Assembly: GCF_000004195.4 (NCBI RefSeq)
Contig: NC_030677.2
Span: 59,216,222 to 59,280,221, forward strand
DNA: 64,000 nucleotides
From: Xenopus tropicalis
Lineage: Eukaryota; Chordata; Amphibia; Anura; Pipidae
Direction of reading: 5' to 3'
Shown here: piece by piece, positions 29,770 through 41,483 of the stretch
Layout: each line of letters begins with the position of its first letter
How positions within the stretch are numbered: position 1 is the stretch's first letter
Position numbers and translations under genes: made by a program
Notes under the pieces: generated by a model
Database searches by the model: none
The model's input: the letters and a program-made list of their open reading frames with translations, nothing else
What the model was told of the DNA's origin: nothing

Positions 29770-30022
29770 CTGGGCACTAGTTATGTGCGGGTTGGCCTAA
29801 TACCCACAGGTCGGCGGGTTCGGGCCAACCTCAGCACATCAATTGCTGGTTGCAACCTTACACTGCCGGCTTCTTCTTCTGGCTCTCTAATTTATAGATG
29901 TGCACCCGGCACACTCTATAAATAGAGGGAGAAAGCCAGGTGGGGTAGGGTTAGGAATAACAACAGGCTGGTTAGGGTCGGGTGCGGGTCGAGGATTTCA
30001 TCGACCCACACATCACTACATA
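29770..30022. repeat. hAT-like non-autonomous element within the Penelope-like element
   Basis: Left edge CACTAGTTATGTGCGGGTTGG and right edge CGACCCACACATCACTACA are imperfect inverted ends (AGTTATGTGCGGGT against AGTGATGTGTGGGT). GC-rich interior with CGGGTTCGGGCC. The piece at 49.26-49.41 kb is similar. Confidence 0.55.
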
Positions 30023-30708
30023 ATCACATCATATAATTATGTTCTAAAATGTACAGTATTGCTTTTAAGATAAATTCTTTCTATAATGGTGGGATTTCAT
30101 TATCCATTTCTAAAAAATGTGCTACTGCTTTAATCCCCTGTTTGTGCCGTTTATAAGTATACAATGATTTCACATCTAGTGTGCACAAAATCATATCTGA
30201 TCACCATGTTAGATTTTGTATCACTTGGGCAGAGTCTCTCAGGTATGCTGAAAGTGTTAGAACATACATTTGTAAAATATTATCTATATATTCTGAGAGG
30301 TTACAGGAATGAGAATTTATGGTGGATATTATAAGCCTGCCCAGTGGATCTTGCACATTCTTGTGTGTTTTCAGCAGGTTTTAAAAAAACGGTATTATTG
30401 GATTGTTTTGTGTAATATAATTACTCTCATTTGTCCTTCTTTTACTGCATTATTTATTAATCATTTTTCCTTCTGTTACTGCATTATTTATTAATTTCCT
30501 TAATTTATTATTGAATACTTTTGTTGGATCACTTTTAAGTTTTCTATAAGTTTCCTTCTCTCCCGGTAGTTTATTGCACATCTCTAAGTATTTATCAGTG
30601 TCTAAAACCACAACTCCTGTTTTTCTTGTTCTGGCTATGGCCTTTCTTTCCCTCCCATCTTTCCTGTAATGTTCCAAGATCTTTTTTTTACCAACTCCTC
30701 ATGTAGTT

Positions 30709-30928
30709 TAATATATTACCCTTTCTCCTCCCCCTGCTTCTTGATTGCAGAGAAGAAGACAGGAGTTTACATGAGAAGCCATTCTGATATATGCACATAA
30801 AAGCCTACTTCTTGTAAGTTGCCACCCACTGAGGAACGGGAAGTTAGCAAGTTTGTAATAAAGGAACACAAAGCACAAAATATATAATTTAATGGAAGCA
30901 CTGGCAATTGGAAAAACCTTTTTTCTTT
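30709..30928 (-). repeat. Right inverted arm of the Penelope-like element
   Basis: Reverse complement partner of 27127-27337. Adjacent to the N-terminal coding remnant at 30450-30677. Confidence 0.75.
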
Positions 30929-30939
30929 TTTTATTTAAC

Positions 30940-33171
30940 ACAAGAGTTAAAAGAGTGACTATATTACACTAGAAGGTCATTTTTCTTATTCCCTTGTAGC
31001 CTTCAGCGCTGATATGTGTTGTTTATTAATATATGGAGATTGGGCATGAGTCAAGTGGGGTTGCATCCTGCACAAAATATTCTGATTTAAAAATTTGTCC
31101 CCCCTCCCCCATGCCCCCAGTTCACCTCATACTTGTTCCTGCCCTGTTCAAGTTATTTATATGTGAGTCCCCCATGAACACAAGTCCACGGTACCAACGT
31201 TTTTGGCAATACCCTTCCTTTGCCCAGTGGTGTAGCTGCTGAGGATTACAGCGCAACCTATGCTTTATTTAAACACATATGCTCTCTGCTTAAGGTTGCC
31301 ACCTGGCTGTTACAAATTTGCTTAATGCCAATGTTATTTATAGGGAAAAATTAAAGAAAGGCTGGTATATTTATCCAGTAAAGGTGGCAGCCCTATCTGT
31401 GCTTGTATGTTACTTTCATTTCAATAAATGCAAAGGTGGCCATTTCATAAATGTGCCCAAAGTTTACACCAGGTCTAGTACCCCGTCAGCAGGAAGCATT
31501 TATTGTTCAGATATCTGATCTGGTTGCTAAGCTCTAACAGACCTGTTGCAATTTATTATTCCCATATTTACAGATATCTGTCAGGCAGGTTGAAAATCCC
31601 ATCGAATGAGAGTGCAACAGCACACTGTTGTAGCCTTCTTCTGTCAGACCTCTGACCTCTGGCGCTAATTGTCACTTTGTTAGCCCCAGATCAGCCCTAT
31701 TTGAACCAACATGTAGGCCAGATTGGGCAAAGATCTACTGATTTGGCAACCTTGCCTAAAGAGCACATCTTAATGTGTTTGGCCAGCTTTAGCCAATCAA
31801 ACAACAATTTACTATTTATCCATCTCTTTCTACACAGTCTTAAAAGATTCCAGAGACACACAATAACTATGTCTTTTAGCCCATTATTATGAGTTTAGAA
31901 AATCTGTTTTATGAAAAAATCACATCACAAGTTATTGTACCTGTAATTGTTACCATAGAACTAAATGATGTTTACAAAGATTAACATATTTTGTACAGTA
32001 GAACTCCAGGGTAGCATGAAATAATGGTGTAAAATCTGGCAAGCATTAATTGAAGAACATGTGTTTACCTGTCCCTCCATTGTTTCTGCGTGCCACACAT
32101 CCCAATAGCTCGAAGCACTAGGATTGCATGTATTAACATCCACTTATACTTCGAACTCTTCCAACATAGACGCACATTATCATTAATCCCATTGTATCTG
32201 TTCTCCCTCCTTTCACATGTAAAATTGTAATATATGTTTCTATGTAGATGTGCAGCAGCAGTGGGAGGGTGAAGCATGGGAGAAACATACACTGAAGCTC
32301 TGTACTGTTCTAAAATGGCAGATGATTGTAAAAATAACAGCTTATCTACCTATGTATGGGGCCCTCAGAAGAGCCTGACAGTTATCTGGAAGAAATTGGG
32401 CAGAGGTTGATTGGGCATGTTTAAAAATAGAGGCAGTGGGTACTGCACTGACGGCCTGGCCTGTCTTTGTCACTGTGATCCTGAGGGCCATCAAGATGGG
32501 CATATTGTGGAATGATCTTTCAGTGTATGACAAGTTTGAGAGATTTTGGGGGAAATTATTGTCGTGTTTGACTTTTTCTTACTTAAAAACTGCTGTACAT
32601 TTTTGGGCACAGCATCAGCTTGTATGTAAATTAAAATCCACATTTTACCCCAAAGGTAAAGGAAGTCAAGATCCAAATGCTATTCATGGGCGCTACTACT
32701 GTTATACAACTTAATTACTACTTTCTTAGATTTACTAAACTATATAGGAGTCTTCTTTTCAGTCATTTCTGTGCACTTATTCAAGGTAACTTATTTGTTA
32801 TAAAATGAGTACATAAATACACCAAACGTGGCTGAGCAAAAGATGAAACTTGCTTTGGTAGCTCAGAGGTGGAATTCACAATGCTCATCAGAAGGTGGCA
32901 CTATATCCAACAAAATGTATGTACACAGCTATCTAGGCAAAAAATTTCACATATTGTATTTCAAAAACTAGGTTTCTTTTTGGGACGAAAAGAACAAACG
33001 TACCTAAATCAGAATAAAGAATACAAAGTACAAAGAGTATCATTTAAGAAGCCAGCTATCCCCAAAGGAAGATGGGGGTGCTCTTATTCCTTTAGGAGCC
33101 CTCCAGTGTATCAATTTCAGGCCCTTATACTATGGGATCGTTTAGAAAAAGGCCTCTGCATGCTATCTTAA
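30940..33171. other. Intergenic DNA with no recognised feature
   Basis: AT-rich, with many short chance open frames on both strands. No splice-consistent coding sequence, clear inverted-repeat element or family protein match was seen. Confidence 0.4.
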
Positions 33172-33422
33172 GCTGCCCATACACGCACCGTTAATATCGT
33201 ACGAAACCTCGTTTCGTACGATATTCAGTGCGTGTATGGCAAGTCGGTGAGCAAAATCTGCCGTCAGGGCTGAATCGGCAGAAGGAGGTAGAAATCCTAT
33301 TGTTTCTACCACCTTATCTGCCGTTTCAGCCCTGAACGGTTAGTGGCAGATTGTACGATCTTTCGTGCGACCGATGGTCGCACGAAAGATCTAAAGTCGC
33401 CACGTGTGTGCCACCTTTAGTA
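33172..33422. repeat. Palindromic MITE ('GTGCGTGTATGG' family), most complete copy
   Basis: Ends AGCTGCCCATACACGCAC and CACGTGTGTGCCACCTTTAG are imperfect inverted repeats. Internal hairpins are ATCGTACGAAAC/GTTTCGTACGAT near 33.2 kb and GATCTTTCGTGCGACC/GGTCGCACGAAAGATC near 33.37 kb. Contains the shared GGAGGTAGAAATCCTATTG block. Confidence 0.75.
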
Positions 33423-33659
33423 AACAATTATGGTTAGGTAAATGCTTTCATATGTTTTTCTGTTGCACCATAGTGAGTATGCCTAAACTGCTGCATGGCA
33501 GATCACTCATTAAAAACAGATAAGGACACAAGAGTAAGAATTGCACCCATCAATACTTCTTTTCTTTTAAACGTCCTGCATAAGACAAAGCGGTGACATG
33601 GTGTTATGCTGTTGCAATAGTGACAAATGCACTCAGGTGTTAGGCTAATGGCCAACGGT

Positions 33660-33745
33660 GCAAGTTAAGGTGGCCGATTTCATCTGCCGATATTGGTCCT
33701 TTAGACCAGTTCGGCAGATTATCTGCACGTGTATTGGCACCACTA
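33660..33745. repeat. Short fragment of a related MITE
   Basis: AAGGTGGCCGATTTCATCTGCCG followed by ATCTGCACGTGTATTGGCACC resembles the ends of the 33.17-kb element, without the interior. Confidence 0.45.
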
Positions 33746-34837
33746 AGATTATACTAAAATACTTATACTTAAATATTGATAGGTGATCTCCAAAGACAAA
33801 CTTTTGGTTATCATTCCTTCTTTTACGTGTCTCCTGGGGAAGGGAGAAGGAAAGCTTTTGGATTGCAGGATGTGTCTATGACTTTATGAGCCGGAATTTA
33901 TAATAGGAATTCTTTTAATTGAACAACAGTTTTTGATATAGTAGCCGTGGGCTACAAAAATTTTTTTGTTGTTTAAATAAAATAATTTACTCTTGAATTG
34001 TGCAGTAAGAATTGGCTAAATGGGGTAACTTTTGTTAATGTGGGCACACTACAAGTAAGTGCTTACAACCTATGATCCACAGGTTTTATTCTCAATGTGC
34101 TGATGGACAATGGGAATTATATGGCATCAGGGAGTCCAGATCACAAATAGCACTGTAATTAGTTAGGAAATGATCCAAGGGGGCCAGTGTATTCTCAGAA
34201 GAATATTCCAGAAGGATTATAATAAATGACTTTTCTTAGGAATGAGACAGGTGATTTTCATGTACAGTAGAACTTGTCAGGACTTGTATGCTAGCTACTG
34301 CTTAGTGTCACACCACATTTAATTAACTCTAGTTGGTTAGCAAATATGAATATGAGCTAAAATAATTAGATTAACCTAATTAGGTTAACAATTTCAATTT
34401 ATCTTGCACTATTTAACTATACACAAGTTATTATTAATTCCAACAGTGCAAGGCAAATTTCACTTGAGAACTCTAAGATGGCCTTACATGCTAAGATTTT
34501 TTTTAAGAACATGCCCAATTTGGCCACCCCCAGAGCATTGTTTGGATCACATTAGGGTCTTGAGCAAACCTCAGGTTAGGACTACATCCACCACTCAATG
34601 GGATTCTCTGCAGATGGGATTTTTCAGTCTACCCAACTGAGATCTGGTTGAAATCCATTCAGATATCAGTCAGGCTTGCAGTGGTTAATAGTAAACTCTC
34701 AGTTAAGTACAATAATACACCCATGCACAATGCAAGTCTATACTAAATGGGTTTGCTGAGATGAGAGAACTTGAGTGGCCTGCACCCACTTGACCTCAAC
34801 CCAACTGAACACCTCTGGCATGAATTGGAAAACTTAG

Positions 34838-35259
34838 GGGGGTATTTACTAACCAACGACTTTTTTGGGTCAGGGTTTTTGATAGCAATAAAAGTTGCAA
34901 ACCCCTAAATAGTCTTGGGGAAAAAAGTTGAGATTTATTATGCATTTTTTTGCGACAATTCAGAATTTGAAAACACTCCGTCTCAAACCTGTCGAGGTCA
35001 TGTAGAAGTCAATGGCAGATATCTCTTCCCTGGAAAATCTTTCTTTGCTTTGAACTTTTCCAGTTTTTTTGATTTTTGATGCTGGTTTTTGTGCAACAAT
35101 TGGATTATCATGCAAAAAAGTCTTTTCTGTGACTTTTCCCCACACATAATTTTTTTTCTTCTGATTTTTTGAGAAATTCCCCATTCGTGGAAACAAGTTC
35201 ATTTGAGGTTTCAAAAAAATAAAACAAGATAAATTTGAGGTTTAGTAAATCTGCCCGAT
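34838..35259. repeat. MITE with TATTTACTAA / TTAGTAAATCTGCCC ends
   Basis: Starts GGGGGGTATTTACTAACC and ends GGTTTAGTAAATCTGCCC. The interior has A/T-rich inverted words (GACTTTTTTGG, AAAAAAGTC). It resembles the 13.15-kb element in its end motif but not in its interior. Confidence 0.6.
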
Positions 35260-35948
35260 CCCCAAAATCAGTAAATCAGACCTGATCCCCAAAATCAGTG
35301 CCCGACATCACAAATTCTCATTTGGCTGAATAAAAGCAAATCTCACCATCAGTAAGAAGAGTAAAGGTTGTTATAGCAGCAAAGGGAGGACCAAATTCAT
35401 AGTAATACCCTTGGTTTGGGAATGAGATTCTGAATAGGTACAGTAGGTGCCTGGATACATTTCCCCATATAGTGTATGTTGTTACTTTAAAATGTTTTTT
35501 ATGCTGTAAGATTTGTAAACCATCATCTTAATGGTTTTACCCACATAAATGAGGGCGTATCTGTACCTAAGAGTATGTGTTTATGTATATATGTATACAA
35601 TGACTGGCGAAACGTCTTGAAGAAAAAACACGGCAAGTCCAGTTAATTTGACTTATTACTACAGAGATACACAGTACAGTTTTACAATGTAGAAACAAAC
35701 AGACAGGGAGGACAAGCATAATAAATATGTATACATTTTTAAATTAACATTTAAATTCAAATTTCTTTGCACAAAAACTCCCAAATTCAAATGGTGGTTT
35801 CCAAAACTCAAATATTCAATATTTATTAAGCACAAAAAAATCTGAAAAACTTAAACTTAAAACTTTGGCATCTAAATGCTTATGAGTTCATGTACTCCCT
35901 GGTACAGTGCTATTCCCACATCTGGGACAGCCCAAACACCGGCAGTTA

Positions 35949-36241
35949 GGGCCGTGGCAGACTGGGAGATTAGTCACGGGCGACTAATCTCCCCGTCTGC
36001 CATCCCACCGGCTTGAATGTAAATTGCCGTTGGGATGGCAAATGCGGCGCCGCGATTTCCTGAAATCGCGGAAGTCTCCTCTCAAGGCAGCTTCCGCGAT
36101 TTCGGGAAATCGCAGCGCCGCATATGCCATCCCACTGGCGATTTACATTCAAACTGGTGGGATGGCATATTGGGGAGATTAGTCGCCCGCGACAAAGGAG
36201 ATTTGTAATGAGTGACTAATCTCCCTGTCTGCCACAGCCCG
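35949..36241. repeat. MITE ('GGGAGATTAGTC' family), most complete copy
   Basis: Begins GGGCCGTGGCAGACTGGGAG and ends GGGAG-complementary CTCCCTGTCTGCCACAGCCC, so both ends are inverted. Inside are two inverted GCCATCCCACYGGC / TGGGATGGC pairs and a CGCGGAAG / CTTCCGCG centre. Confidence 0.75.
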
Positions 36242-36244
36242 TAG

Positions 36245-37454
36245 CTGAAATTTTGAGGTGAACGCCTTTTGTTGTCTTGAGTGCCATGGCATTAAACCAT
36301 GGTAAGTGATAAGACTTTATTTTCATTAATCTGTAAGATAGTAATAAGGATAAGTAAGCCTATTATTTTAAAATCCCCAAAAATTACTCAAAATAGCCCC
36401 CAAACATTCTCTTTCTAACTTTCTGCCTGTATGCAGATTTCTTTTGTTTTTCTATTACAAATAACTGAACTGCAGCTCTTTTACTTACTACCTTGTCTAA
36501 TGTGAAGCTCCACCCATTTTGCTTTCTGAGCCCTCCATCTCTCTCTCTGACTTTGAAGACCTAAAAGGTGCCTACTGGGCATGCACACTTCCTCTGCTCC
36601 AAGTAAAATGAATCAGGCATGTAGGGAAGTCAGTAAAAGAGCTGTAGTTGAAGTACATATAGTAGACAGAGAAAGAAAATAAATCCGGATGCAAAGAGAA
36701 AGGTACGTTATTTTGGGATCTGTACAGAGCCAATTTTAGAGATTAAAAAAAAAAAACTTTAATTAGGACATAGGTTAGGTAGGTTGCTCTGCCTAAAATC
36801 AAAAAACATTCTAGTGTGAATAAAGCAAGAAATAATGCACCAAATACAGTAATCTAAAACCTATAATATAACTAATACTGTATTTTACAGGAAAGCGGTA
36901 TTCACACTACTCTCTAAGGTCCGTAGGCAGAGAATAATGACAATTTAAGAAAGGCTAAGCCTCCACTAAAGTAGATCAGCTGCCATATATTCATACATAA
37001 TTATACATTTTTTAGTCTTCTACTGGTAGCTTCGCCAAACAAACATTTTACCTTTGGTAATGTCCATATCTATGTAGGGGGGAAGAAGAATTATTTATAT
37101 AATGGTTTTCTTCTATGGGAGAAGTCTTATTATAAATTTTATTGTGCACAATCTCATTCACAATTGCATTTTGTAGCACACTTTATCTGAGATGCCAACC
37201 TTCTAAATTGTATTTCTGCATTCTTGTTAGACATATCCAGTAATAATCAGACAATGCCCCATTGTACACTGGGAAAATCTGAATGCATTTCTTTTACTAT
37301 AGGGGGGTTTATTGAACCGTGGGCTATAGCTGTAAGGAGGAGGAGACTGGTGTGCCACTGTGGATGGCAGGAGAGTTGGGGGCCAATTTAGGTGAGTTGG
37401 CATTTTTGCATCAGACTCCCTCTTTGTCTCCAGTTGCAGAGTGCAGGGAACCCT
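36245..37454. other. Intergenic DNA with no recognised gene
   Basis: No coding exon or clear repeat boundary recognised between the 35.95-kb MITE and the repeat that starts at about 37.45 kb. Confidence 0.35.
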
Positions 37455-37700
37455 GTACTTTAAGGGGTAGTTTACCTTTAAGTTATAGTAAGTTATAGAA
37501 TGGCCAATTCATAGCAACTTTTCAACTGGTCTTCATTTTTTATTATGTATAGTTTTCAAATTATGTGCTATCTTCTGATTCTTTCCATCTCTAAAAAGGG
37601 GGGCACTGACCCCAGCAGCAAAAGACTACTGTAATTGTTACTTTGTATTACTTATCTATTCAGGCACTCTCCTATTCATATTCCAATAGACCATTTGCAA
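37455..37700. repeat. Interspersed repeat fragment (GTAGTTTACCTTTAAG type)
   Basis: TTTAAGGGGTAGTTTACCTTTAAGTTA, followed by AATGGCCAATTCATAGCAAC, TTTTCAACTGGTCTTC and a GGGGGGCACTGACCCCAGCAGC block, a word order I recognise from common frog repeats. The right end is not defined. Confidence 0.5.
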
Positions 37701-38026
37701 ATTGTCTCAAAATATCAATGTCTACATTATATTACAAGTTAATTTAAATTTGCTCCAGTTGCACCTTGAGAAAGTATTGTCAAGTATGTGCAGGTAAGAT
37801 GCCTCATGGAGATTTACTTCAAATGCAAAAGATGAAAAGGCATTAGAAAGGCCCCTGGAGAATATCAGACATCTGTCCATTATTAGGACTGCTCTGTGTC
37901 TTGCCACCTGTGGGTAGTGACACAGTAATAGGCTGGGGTGTTGCACTACAAAGGTACTACTGCTCATTGCTTGAACTCTAGTGGCTTCATGTGCATATTG
38001 GTTTAGTCTGAAGATTTCGGCTCATC

Positions 38027-38944
38027 ATGGAAATACTTGAAATCTGTGTTTTATTGGCTGCTGTTGGTCTCCCAGGAAATATAATTATGATATATGTTAC
38101 AGCAAAAGATATAGAGAAGATAACAACAGCGGGATTCATAATTATACACCTCTCCATTGCTAACATGATGCATCTAGTTGCACGGATCGCTACTCTCATT
38201 ATCCCCAAGCAAGATGGTATATGTTATCCGGTAACTGGACCATGCAAGGTGTCCCTCTTTGCTCTCTTCTGTGGTCGAAGAGTAAGCATGGTTGTAACTT
38301 TGCTGCTCGGCGTGTTCCGTCTAATGAGGATAATAAACAGATCCCAGAACGTTATCAACATTACACCAAGAAAAAAATGCGCACATGTTTTGTTGGTTCT
38401 GCTGTGGATCATGATTGTGTGCATGTGGTTACCATATATTTTGTTAGTTCCTGAGCACACATCCAGGCCTCAGAATTTGACTGAACCGTGTACCTGTTCA
38501 TTTTTGGGTTCCATCACCGACAATAATGATTATGTCATAAAAATGTTCAATATACTCAACGGGACTTTGGCTCAAGCGTTGGTCGTCATTCTCATGTTTT
38601 ATGTGAGCATTAGGATTGTGTTGATTCTTAGACAACACCAGCGCACTGTATTTGCAGATGAAGCTCTGGCCAGATATCGGAACAACCACAGAGAAGTAAA
38701 CGCCATCAAAGGAATCACTGCCCTGCTTGTTTGTTTCGGGATTTGTTTCATCATAAACACAGTGCTCCGGAACATCACCACTCCTGCTGCTTTCACTTAT
38801 CAAAGGTTGTTTGGAGATGTGTATCCTGTAGTTTCCCCCTTTATTTTGGGATCTGGATATCCGAAGTTCAGAAATATGTTTGTGTATGTGTCCTGCAGCC
38901 CATGCAAAAAATCCAACAGGCAGCAGGCAATTACTGTTTCCTAA
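38027..38944 (+). CDS. Vomeronasal type 1 receptor-like (V1R/ORA) G-protein-coupled receptor, intact, single exon
   Basis: 305 residues uninterrupted, starting at the first ATG after an in-frame TGA at 38009-38011; V1Rs usually have one coding exon. Seven hydrophobic segments lie near residues 4-24, 36-60, 76-101, 119-140, 180-203, 230-252 and 262-279. V1R-class marks: HLSIAN in TM2 (compare HL.LAN in V1Rs); C73 followed by FCGRRVSMVVTLLLGVFR (the RVGRGVSI..TCLLSVFQ pattern); a candidate disulfide partner C155 or C157 and an N-linked site N150-L-T in the second extracellular loop; a basic third loop; and YPVVSPFILGSGYPKF in TM7 where V1Rs have FP.VSPFVL. The family binds pheromone-like or other odour ligands in sensory neurons. 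It lies between SMARCA5 and GAB1 on the opposite strand. V1R/ORA class is confident; which subfamily is not. It could be the widely conserved ancV1R or an ORA orthologue. Confidence 0.85.
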   Translation: MEILEICVLLAAVGLPGNIIMIYVTAKDIEKITTAGFIIIHLSIANMMHLVARIATLIIPKQDGICYPVTGPCKVSLFALFCGRRVSMVVTLLLGVFRLMRIINRSQNVINITPRKKCAHVLLVLLWIMIVCMWLPYILLVPEHTSRPQNLTEPCTCSFLGSITDNNDYVIKMFNILNGTLAQALVVILMFYVSIRIVLILRQHQRTVFADEALARYRNNHREVNAIKGITALLVCFGICFIINTVLRNITTPAAFTYQRLFGDVYPVVSPFILGSGYPKFRNMFVYVSCSPCKKSNRQQAITVS

Positions 38945-39698
38945 CAAGACTGGGATCATGTAAACATGGGGCCAAAAAGATTAACTTGAATATCTGCAAA
39001 TAGCACTGTATATGATTGACTTTCATTTTCAAGTACCTAAGTGTTTATGTCTAGTGGTTTCTAATATATTAGCATTAAAATCATGTTTCACCAGCTACTG
39101 CTGAGAATAATTGTAGGTTTTTAAGAAATAACATAGTTTGTATGTTCTCTCTTGGTAATACAGTTTAAAATTGCTGTGCTTTCTACCAACAAATGGTAAA
39201 ATGGATGTGGCCACTCAAAGCCTTTTTATTTTCCCAGATAAAAAGTATGTCTATGTAAAACATGAGCCATTAAAAAGCTAAAAAATATATTCCAATAAGT
39301 TGTGCCACGTCGAACATTCTGTAAACACTGTAAAGCCACTAATTTCTTCAAGATTCTGTCCATAAGAACAGATGTGTGGCGCTAACCCCCCCTGGGCTGA
39401 GATCTAATGACTCCAAGATAAACGTAATATTGCACCCTTTAAATAAAGGGTGGGTCAGAGGGCTAAAAAGCCATTTTTTCTGTTTTTCCCCTATAAAAAG
39501 TTTAGTTCCATGGCGTTTTCAATCTGACAGCATCTCTATGACAGCAATCTGCTCTAAGGCATGTCACCAATGTTTTAGCTCCAGCTTGAGATCTTTTGCA
39601 ATTTATCTTTTTTTACCGTTATCAGCAAATGATCAGCATTGTCTATTTTAAAAGCCATGACAAGTAGCTGCTACTAGTAGCTCTATGTGTCTTCACCC
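38945..39698. other. 3' flank of the V1R-like gene
   Basis: AT-rich DNA after the stop codon. Minus-strand and plus-strand open frames here are short and not family-like. A poly(A) signal for the receptor is not obvious. No other gene recognised. Confidence 0.4.
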
Positions 39699-40010
39699 TT
39701 AGGGCTCTGGCACACGGGGAGATTAGTCGCCCGCAGCAAAACTCCCTGTTCGCGGGCGACTAATCTCCCCGAGTTGCCTACCCCTGCCGTCGCCGGCGGG
39801 ATGGCAGACGCGGCGGGGCGATTTCGGGAAATCGCCGAAAAAGACTCGCGAGTTTTTTCTGCGATTTGCACGAAATCGCGCCGCCGCGTCTGCCATCCCG
39901 CCGGCGACTTACATGCCCGCGGCAAATCTCCCTTGTTGCGGGAAACTAATCTCCCCGAAATGCCATCCCACCAACGAGAATGTAAATCGAATGTAAAAGT
40001 TTCCTCTCAA
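39699..40010. repeat. MITE ('GGGGAGATTAGTCGCCCGC' family), CpG-rich copy
   Basis: Starts AGGGCTCTGGCACACGGGGA; has GAGATTAGTCGCCCGC against GCGGGCGACTAATCTC, and a long inverted pair around GCCGGCGGGATGGCAGACGC / GCGTCTGCCATCCCGCCGGC. The right end runs into a second AATCTCCCCGAAATGCCATC piece, suggesting two overlapping copies. Confidence 0.7.
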
Positions 40011-40593
40011 GGAAGATCTCAATATCACCACTTTTGTGAATTCCCCAGATCAATGTTTTGATTTGCTCTCAGTTTAACCCTGCAATGAAGAGAGAGGTGA
40101 AAGCTCTAAAATGCTTTATATGTCTGTCTTGAGGGAGCTACTTAGTAGCAGCTACTTGTTATAGCTACTAAATACCAGAAAATACCTTGTCATAGACAAT
40201 ACTGAGAAGTGAAAGATCTCCCTCTATTTGGGTGAAAAATGTATAAAATAAAGCACCAAACATATATACTGCCCAACATTTAAATTATCAATTGAGGGAC
40301 GAGTTAGACCACACCCTGTCCCATCATGAACATGTCCAGTTACACCCCAACACACCTCAATTTTAGCCTACTTTTTGTGAAGTCCTGTCCCTTTTTAGTC
40401 CATGGTCCTGGACTACCATAAAAACCAAGACTATTAGAAGGCAAGCAGATACTGGATTGCAGACAGTGTTTATCGTATATAAATATTGTGGCACGATAAC
40501 CAGTAAAGCCCAATTAGATAGTTATATCTCTTCCAGTATGAGACAAAGCAGATGTGGAGAATAATGGGCTGTGTTCATGTGGACTGAAAATCC

Positions 40594-40904
40594 AGTACAG
40601 GTTTGGGACCCGGGGTATTCCAGATAAGGGATCTTTCCGTAATTTGGATCTCCATAATGAAAGTCTGCTAAAAATCATTTAAATACTAAATAAACCAAAT
40701 AGGCTTGTTTTACCTCCAATAAGGATTAATTACATCTTAGTTAGGACCAAGTACAAGGTACTGTTTTATAATTACAGAGAAAAAGGAATTTAAAAAAAAA
40801 AATAGAATTATATACTTATAATGGAGTCTATGGGAGTTGGCCTTTCCGTAATTCTGAACTTTCTGGATAAAGGGTTTCTGGATAAGGGATCCCATACCTG
40901 TACA
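40594..40904. repeat. MITE of the 'TACAGGTATGGGATCC' family, copy 1
   Basis: Ends GTACAGGTTTGGGACC and GGGATCCCATACCTGTAC. Typical internal words: GATAAGGGATCTTTCCGTAA, AATAAACC, CTCCAATAAGGATTAATT, CTGTTTTATAATTACAGAGA. Other copies in this window: 47361-47687, 54332-54655, 58626-58925, 59180-60000 and 60459-60765, with weak copies near 22.3 and 51.6 kb. Confidence 0.75.
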
Positions 40905-41483
40905 GATATTTGTTATAACCTGTGATTAAGGTGGGGCTTAGACTGGGTTCTCTGTCTCTACATTGGTTTCTTTTGATATGAAATGTGGAAAGTTCACTCT
41001 CTTGAGGATAACCCTGCTGTGAATGAAAAACAGACACTGCTTGATGTTACACATGGTGCTGCTGTCTCTTTCCATGAAAAAGCCTTACCATTTCTTCCAA
41101 TTTAGTAACCTTCCCTACAATTTATATAATGCTATTGCCAGATTAGAAATATGCACACACTGTTAGAGTTTAGATAGCATAAAGTAAAGCAATCATTAAA
41201 AAGAAAGGGAAAACGTATTGTCTTTTCTGAACATATGGGTAAACGAATTAACACTGAAGTTAATTACTATTATATTTGTATTTATTGTGCAGCTTTAAAA
41301 AGGTCAAGTCTGACCACAAATTAAATGAAACCTATACCCCTGAACATTGCAGGTCTCCATATCACATAAAACTGCCCATATGTAAAACACTTTTTCAGAA
41401 AAATAATACTTTAATCAAAGAGGTTGTTCACTAATTGCAAAGTTGCTAGGAATAGGGTATTCTATAATATGCTAAAAGTTAAC

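Larger units (their letters stand above)
27127..30928 (-). mobile_element. Decayed Penelope-like retroelement with inverted flanking repeats
   Basis: The outer arms 27127-27337 and 30709-30928 are diverged reverse complements (both give CCAATTGCCAGTGCTT, AACTTCCCGTTCC, AGAAGTAGGCTTTTAT when read in one sense), as known for Penelope PLTRs, which may be inverted. On the minus strand between them are, in order: an N-terminal fragment (30450-30677; GVVVLDTDKYLEMCNKLP), a reverse-transcriptase fragment (29544-29729; RFIDYILFIW in place of a YxDD-type motif, and FLDLEIY), a continuation (28203-28448; DVCNVLADSNHHPNWIRNIP), and a GIY-YIG-type end (27761-27952; LQYVGKTNRKLKDRIN). Stops and frame breaks make it non-functional. 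An L1 fragment and a hAT-like element interrupt it. Confidence 0.75.

Noticed and set aside
32065..33171. Possible small genes in the 32-33 kb stretch
   Set aside because: Frames of 60-100 codons on both strands without splice continuity, start context or family motifs; compatible with chance in AT-rich DNA.
38224..38460. Antisense open frames within the V1R-like gene
   Set aside because: Shadows of the receptor coding sequence on the other strand; no independent features.
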